A DNA stretch of 64,000 nucleotides from Salinimicrobium soli (GTDB taxonomy: Bacteria; Bacteroidota; Bacteroidia; Flavobacteriales; Flavobacteriaceae), in assembly GCF_048323655.1 (NCBI RefSeq), contig NZ_JBLUWW010000002.1, positions 682,001 through 746,000 on the forward strand. Reading direction: 5' to 3'. The position numbers and the translations under genes were made by a program. Positions within the stretch are counted from its first letter, which is position 1, and every line of letters starts with the position of its first letter. The notes beneath the pieces were generated by a model. It did not search any database and was not told where the DNA came from. It worked only from the letters and a program-made list of their open reading frames with translations. This document shows positions 59,976 to 64,000 of this stretch, piece by piece.

Positions 59976-60165
59976 AATTACTGCGTCGAACTGGCACCGA
60001 AACAGTTCCGGATGCCTAAAAAAGACGGAAAATGTGTGCTGCTGAAGGCTACCGACAAAAAATGGCTTTCACACCCTAAAATCCCCCGACCATTCCATTC
60101 TGGAATCTGCTGAAGCTGCCGCAAAGGCTTGTCCGGTCAAGATCATTTCTGTCAAAGAGGTCTGA
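59976..60165 (+). pseudogene. Truncated, frameshifted copy of the ferredoxin gene
   Basis: This 190-base stretch aligns with 56835-57023 at about 91% identity (17 substitutions by my count). It lacks the first 14 codons, including Cys11 and Cys14, and begins at NYCVELAP. One extra T after the A-run (GACAAAAAATGG against GACAAAAAAGG) shifts the frame. Most substitutions, mainly at the 3' end, are synonymous, so the copy evolved as a coding gene before it decayed. It also ends at a TGA at the homologous position. It flanks ppc in direct orientation with the intact gene. Confidence 0.85.
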
Positions 60166-60319
60166 TTTCCTAATCCGATTTAAATTCCTATTTTTGCCGG
60201 CTTAAAAAAAGAGCGGGAAAAGGTCCTTTTTCAGAAGGTAATGGCAAACGAAATACTGATTGTCAATTTTTTGATACCTTCAAAGGGAAAGCATTCTTCC
60301 TCTTTTCAAACCTATTGAC

Positions 60320-61861
60320 ATGAAAGTAATTGCCAATTTTTTCGATTTCCCTCACAAAGTAGATATTAAAACCGAAATTCTGGCAGGAGTGACTGTGGCC
60401 CTGGCCCTCATTCCGGAGGCAGTGGCATTTGCAATGATCGCAGGATTATCACCCCTTACCGGTCTTTATGCCGCCTTTGTAATGGGGCTTATCACCTCTA
60501 TTTTGGGTGGCCGTCCCGGAATGATCTCGGGTGCTACGGGAGCTGTCGCGGTGGTGATTGTTTCCCTGGTAGTCTCTCATGGTCCTGAATACATCTTTGC
60601 AACCGTAATTCTTGCCGGAATAATACAAATTCTGGCCGGGGTTTTTAGATTGGGAAAACTAATAAGGCTGGTACCGCATTCGGTGATCTTTGGATTCGTA
60701 AACGGACTGGCGATTATAATCTTCATGTCGCAGTTAGGTAATTTTAAAGCCGTAAATGATGCGGGAGAACTGGTTTGGATGACCGGCAGTAATCTTTACA
60801 CCATGCTTGGACTGGTGCTTACTACCATGTTGATCATCTGGGGATTGCCAAAGCTTACAAAGGCTTTTCCTTCATCTTTGGCTGCAATCCTGGTAGTTTT
60901 CGGGATCGTTGTCTTTGCAGGGATCGATACCAAAACAGTGGGCGATATAGCCTCAATTAAAGGTGGTTTCCCTCCCTTTCATATTCCCATGATCCCTTTT
61001 ACCTGGGAAGCGTTGGGAGTGATTTTCCCTTACGCTGCTATTGTGGCGGGGGTTGGTTTGATCGAAAGCTTACTTACTCTGAATATAGTTGATGAGATCA
61101 CCGAGACCCGTGGTCGTGGAAATAAAGAATGTGTGGCGCAGGGAACTGCTAATGTGCTATCAGGATTTTTCTCCGGAATGGGTGGTTGTGCCATGATAGG
61201 GCAAAGTCTTATCAACGTGTCTTCCGGGGCAAGAGCGAGATTGTCCGGAATTGTAGCAGCCGTTATGCTGCTGGTATTTATTATGTTCGCCGCCGATATT
61301 ATTGAGTTGCTGCCAATGGCTGCCCTCACCGGGGTGATGATCATGGTTTCTATTGGAACCTTCGAATGGGCGAGTTTTAAAACCTTCCGCAGAATGCCGA
61401 AGTCAGATGTGCTGGTAATGGTGCTGGTGACGCTGGTGACTATTTTCCTTCACAATTTGGCGCTGGCCGTGCTTGTTGGGGTGATCATCTCAGCTCTTGT
61501 GTTTGCCTGGGACAACGCCAAACGCATTCGAGCCCGTAAATATGTGGATGACAAAGGAGCGAAACACTACGAGATCTATGGCCCGCTTTTCTTCGGAAGC
61601 GTTACTGCTTTCAATGAAAAATTTGACGTGCTAAACGATCATGATGAGGTGATCATTGATTTTTCTGAAAGTCGTATCGTCGACATGTCCGGAATTGAAG
61701 CCGTAAATAAACTTACCGAACGTTACCTGAAGCAAGGGAAGAAACTCCACCTGAGACATCTTAGCCGCGATTGCAGGAACCTGCTCAAGAATGCCGATGA
61801 GATCATTGAGGTGAATATTCTGGAAGATCCAACCTGGAAAGTGGCGGTAGATAAAGTATAG
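60320..61861 (+). CDS. SulP-family inorganic anion transporter with STAS domain
   Basis: This 513-residue protein has an N-terminal SLC26/SulP membrane part (about 1-400, ten or more hydrophobic segments; ALIPEAVAFAMIAGLSPLTGLY is the sulfate-transporter signature) and a cytoplasmic STAS domain (about 420-510, DEVIIDFSESRIVDMSGIEAV). It probably carries sulfate, bicarbonate or a similar anion by proton or sodium coupling. Placed near ppc, bicarbonate is an attractive but unproven substrate. It is a single gene converging on xseB. Confidence 0.9.
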   Translation: MKVIANFFDFPHKVDIKTEILAGVTVALALIPEAVAFAMIAGLSPLTGLYAAFVMGLITSILGGRPGMISGATGAVAVVIVSLVVSHGPEYIFATVILAGIIQILAGVFRLGKLIRLVPHSVIFGFVNGLAIIIFMSQLGNFKAVNDAGELVWMTGSNLYTMLGLVLTTMLIIWGLPKLTKAFPSSLAAILVVFGIVVFAGIDTKTVGDIASIKGGFPPFHIPMIPFTWEALGVIFPYAAIVAGVGLIESLLTLNIVDEITETRGRGNKECVAQGTANVLSGFFSGMGGCAMIGQSLINVSSGARARLSGIVAAVMLLVFIMFAADIIELLPMAALTGVMIMVSIGTFEWASFKTFRRMPKSDVLVMVLVTLVTIFLHNLALAVLVGVIISALVFAWDNAKRIRARKYVDDKGAKHYEIYGPLFFGSVTAFNEKFDVLNDHDEVIIDFSESRIVDMSGIEAVNKLTERYLKQGKKLHLRHLSRDCRNLLKNADEIIEVNILEDPTWKVAVDKV

Positions 61862-61864
61862 GTT

Positions 61865-62077
61865 CTACTCTTCTACCGAATAATTTTTGATCTCTTCGAG
61901 GATCTCCTGTACGTTCTTTTCGGTCTTGAAAAGTTTGTCCTTGCAGATCTTTAAAAGTTCAGAGGCCCGCTTAATGCGGGTGTCCAGCTGGTCGATCCCT
62001 ATTTCTGAATTTTCCATTTCTGAAACGATCTCCTGCAGCTCATTAAAAGCTTCGGTATAACTTATTTTTTTAGTCAT
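61865..62077 (-). CDS. xseB: Exodeoxyribonuclease VII small subunit
   Basis: This 70-residue protein starts at MTKKISYTEAFNELQEIVSE (ATG 62077). An ATG 9 codons earlier lies inside the large-subunit gene and is rejected. The helical hairpin with SEMENSEIGIDQL matches the XseB family. It binds the large subunit in many copies to form the single-strand exonuclease. It overlaps the xseA stop region by 8 bases. Confidence 0.92.
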   Translation of the reverse strand: MTKKISYTEAFNELQEIVSEMENSEIGIDQLDTRIKRASELLKICKDKLFKTEKNVQEILEEIKNYSVEE

Positions 62078-63398
62078 TTTCTGAAGGGTTTTTTGTTGAT
62101 TCAACAGTACTGATGATGCTGCCTTTATATAATCGCGTCTCTAATTGTAGAGCAGGATCCAACTCATCAATACTGCGCAAGGTTTTTCCATTTTGGCGTG
62201 TAATACTGAAGCCTCTTTTTAAAATGCTCTGCGGAGAGAGCAATTCTATCTTCTCTTCCAAAAAAGCGGTTTTTTGACGGGCTTCTTTTATGGAATTAAG
62301 CGCATCTGAAAAAAGGCTTTTTTCGAGCTGTTTCAATTCGCTTCTTTGACTTCGGAAGTTTTCCCGGCTGTCAGAGATCAGTAGATGCGCAAGTCGGGAC
62401 AGTTCAGCCCTGTTATGGGCAAGCGTATTTTGGGTAAGGGAATTAAAGAGGCGGGATATTTCCTGAAGCGAAGTCTTCTCCTTCCGGAACCGCCACTGAC
62501 TTTCTTTTTCCAGTCTTTCCGAAGCCAGGTTCACCGGCACTGCAAAATCGTGGAATTTCTGAAGCAGGAATTCGGCTATTTTGGTGGGCGTGATAAAACT
62601 CGCATAGCTCACCATCTCACTCACCGTAACGTTGGTGGAATGCCCAATCCCTGTCAACACCGGAATGGGAAAAGTAGCGATCTTTTCAGCAAGCGAATAA
62701 TCGTCGAAGCAACTTAGTCCCACTTCACCGCCGCCGCCCCGAATGATGGCCACCTCATCAAATACTCCGCTGTGTTTCCTGATCTTTTCAAGCTGAGCTG
62801 TGATAGTGGTCACGGCCCGTTCCCCCTGAAGTATCGCCGGAAAAAGCAGGTGATGGAAACGATATTTCCAGGCATTGGTGTTGATGACGTTGAGGAAATC
62901 CAGATATCCTTTGCTGGTCTCTACAGAAATTACAGCAATGGTTTTAGGTAAAAGCACCAGCTCTTTTTTCTTATTGGCCTCAAAAAGATTTTCTTTTTTA
63001 AGCCGCTCTACGGTGGCAGCTTTTTCCCGCGCCAGTTCTCCCAGGGTGTATTCAGGGTCAATGTCGAGAATATTTAATGCGAGGCCGTGAACCGGATGAT
63101 AGGTAACATAGCCCTGCAGCACCACCGTCATATTGTCCCTGAGTTCCTCTTTAAGAACCGACTTAAATTTCCTGTTGATGTTCTCAAAAGTACTGGCCCA
63201 AATGTTCCCGCGCAGTTCGGCAATGACCTTCCCGTTCTTTTTTTCTACCAGGGCAGGATAACAGTGCCCCGATTTTGTGTAATAATTCAGCTTGACGATC
63301 TCGGCCTTGATCCACACAATTTTGCTGCAATGCTCCTCCACAACCTTCTGTATGGAGCGGGTGAGCTGGGAGAGGGAAAAAACAGTTTTTTCAGACAA
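62070..63398 (-). CDS. xseA: Exodeoxyribonuclease VII large subunit
   Basis: This 442-residue protein has an N-terminal OB fold (about 10-110, IVWIKAEIVKLNYYTKSGHCY). The catalytic domain (about 125-310) has VISVETSKGYLDFLNVI, IIRGGGGEVGLSCFDD and PVLTGIGHSTN, followed by a coiled-coil arm and a C-terminal segment with LKRGFSITRQNGKTL. It degrades single-stranded DNA from both ends and acts in mismatch repair and recombination clean-up. It is co-transcribed with xseB. Confidence 0.95.
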   Translation of the reverse strand: MSEKTVFSLSQLTRSIQKVVEEHCSKIVWIKAEIVKLNYYTKSGHCYPALVEKKNGKVIAELRGNIWASTFENINRKFKSVLKEELRDNMTVVLQGYVTYHPVHGLALNILDIDPEYTLGELAREKAATVERLKKENLFEANKKKELVLLPKTIAVISVETSKGYLDFLNVINTNAWKYRFHHLLFPAILQGERAVTTITAQLEKIRKHSGVFDEVAIIRGGGGEVGLSCFDDYSLAEKIATFPIPVLTGIGHSTNVTVSEMVSYASFITPTKIAEFLLQKFHDFAVPVNLASERLEKESQWRFRKEKTSLQEISRLFNSLTQNTLAHNRAELSRLAHLLISDSRENFRSQRSELKQLEKSLFSDALNSIKEARQKTAFLEEKIELLSPQSILKRGFSITRQNGKTLRSIDELDPALQLETRLYKGSIISTVESTKNPSEND

Positions 63399-63860
63399 GC
63401 TGCCGGGGTTTGAGTGCCATGGCTAAGCTACAAATTTCAGCTAAAAGATGATTTTCATTTTTTCTGAGATTCCGGAAGTTTTTATTTAATGATTGCTTTA
63501 CAATGCCTTGACATTCAATAGGGTGAAAAATGATTTCTTTGAGCTGTTCCTTTTAATTAAAAATGTAGGTTATGGTCTTGGCACTTCTTTTCGTTTGCAC
63601 CGGGGTTTTTATTGTACTATTGGCAACCGCTTCCTGGATGCGCATCCTCTTAGGTTCCCGATATAATTGAATTTTATCGAAAAAATGATAGTTCCCAAAA
63701 AAGCCATTTTTGAGAGGTAAGTATTTCGGAAGAGGGACTCGAAAAAGAGATTTTTGAGTATCTATTTTTAGTAAATGTTTAACCAATTGATATAGTTTTA
63801 GTTAGGTTTAATTGCGATACTTTCGCAACAGATATTCACGGGTTAAAATGTTCAGGATTT
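63399..63860. promoter_or_regulatory. Spacer between xseA and the glycogen synthase gene, with a TTGCGA repeat
   Basis: This 462-base AT-rich stretch contains no convincing gene. The one notable structure is TTGCGA-N5-TCGCAA (63812-63828), a 6-bp perfect inverted repeat about 33 bases before the ATG of the glycogen-synthase gene. It could be an operator, or a hairpin in the 5' leader. Confidence 0.35.
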
Positions 63861-64000
63861 ATGAAGAATTTTCTATTTGTTGCTTCGGAAAATGATGCTA
63901 TTGCAAACTGCAAAGTTGGAGGAGTGGGGGATGTTATTAGGGATGTGCCAAGGCAGATCTCCGAAAGGGGAGATCGCGTACATGTGGTGGTGCCCTCGTA
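63861..64000 (+). CDS. Glycogen/starch synthase, N-terminal part (runs off the right edge)
   Basis: Only 46 residues are visible: MKNFLFVASENDAIANCKVG followed by GVGDVIRDVPRQISERGDRV. The KxGGxGDV motif is the ADP-glucose/UDP-glucose-binding start of GT5 glycogen synthases, and the strand-loop-helix layout fits. The enzyme would extend alpha-1,4-glucan from a nucleotide sugar. A reserve-polymer role would complement the GH65/PfkB genes, but the full gene lies outside the window. Confidence 0.75.
   Translation, partial: MKNFLFVASENDAIANCKVGGVGDVIRDVPRQISERGDRVHVVVPS

Noticed and set aside
63553..63786. 77-codon minus-strand ORF in the spacer before the glycogen synthase gene
   Set aside because: Basic, low-complexity translation without recognisable features; probably chance in AT-rich DNA.

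Overview
The window looks like a chromosomal segment of a member of the Flavobacteriia (Bacteroidetes). The reasons are a T9SS C-terminal sorting domain, a reg_prop/Y_Y_Y sensor kinase, -7 promoter elements of the type TAnnTTTG, SPII lipoproteins, DUF6544 and DUF3140 proteins, AT-rich spacers, and an mlaE-mlaF-mlaD gene order. No tRNA, rRNA, CRISPR, prophage or insertion sequence was seen.

Layout. 1-6.3 kb: a block of universal stress proteins (USPs), an Hsp20, an orphan REC-CRP response regulator, a zinc-ribbon protein and a lipoprotein azurin. 6.4-9.5 kb: an Mla lipid-transport operon and an unknown helical protein. 9.6-20 kb: a Ca-type P-ATPase divergent from a PfkB kinase/GH65 phosphorylase/zinc peptidase run, then PEP synthase with a small membrane protein, divergent from an HlyD/FtsX-like/ABC exporter. 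22.7-34.9 kb: DUF6544, another USP, RluE, a PAS-LuxR regulator, a serine hydrolase, a DJ-1/PfpI protein, SbcCD and a CarboxypepD_reg protein. 35.1-42 kb: a reg_prop histidine kinase, a NarL-type regulator and a secreted beta-helix protein. 42.5-49.5 kb: a light-signalling operon with a frameshifted CheB/CheR-PAS kinase, bacteriophytochrome, response regulator and heme oxygenase. 49.5-64 kb: small-metabolism genes, a hemerythrin/PAS protein, peptidase U32 with ferredoxin, PEP carboxylase, SulP, Exo VII and the start of a glycogen synthase.

The most interesting signal is regulatory. A palindrome TGAY-N4-RTCA lies upstream of most stress and metabolic genes here. In nearly every case its centre is exactly 33 bp from the centre of a TAnnTTTR-like -7 element. 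That is the geometry expected of a CRP/FNR-family class II activator (operator near -41). Two of these operators sit at the midpoint of divergent promoters and appear to serve both. The predicted targets are USPs, Hsp20, P-ATPase, PfkB/GH65, PEP synthase, an ABC exporter, a hemerythrin/PAS protein, U32/ferredoxin and an unknown 147-aa protein. This list resembles the mycobacterial DosR dormancy regulon (USPs, HspX, PfkB, CtpF, FdxA). The REC-CRP protein at 3099-4145 is the obvious candidate regulator: it has a complete receiver domain, has no cysteine for an FeS cluster, and keeps the Glu/Arg of the FNR recognition helix.

Other notable items are a decayed ferredoxin copy that, with the intact gene, flanks ppc as direct repeats; a 6S-like structured RNA candidate between rluE and the PAS-LuxR gene; and a short promoter-operator-terminator unit that may hold a broken 47-codon gene or a small RNA. 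All positions were read by eye. Family names rest on motif recognition, not database searches.
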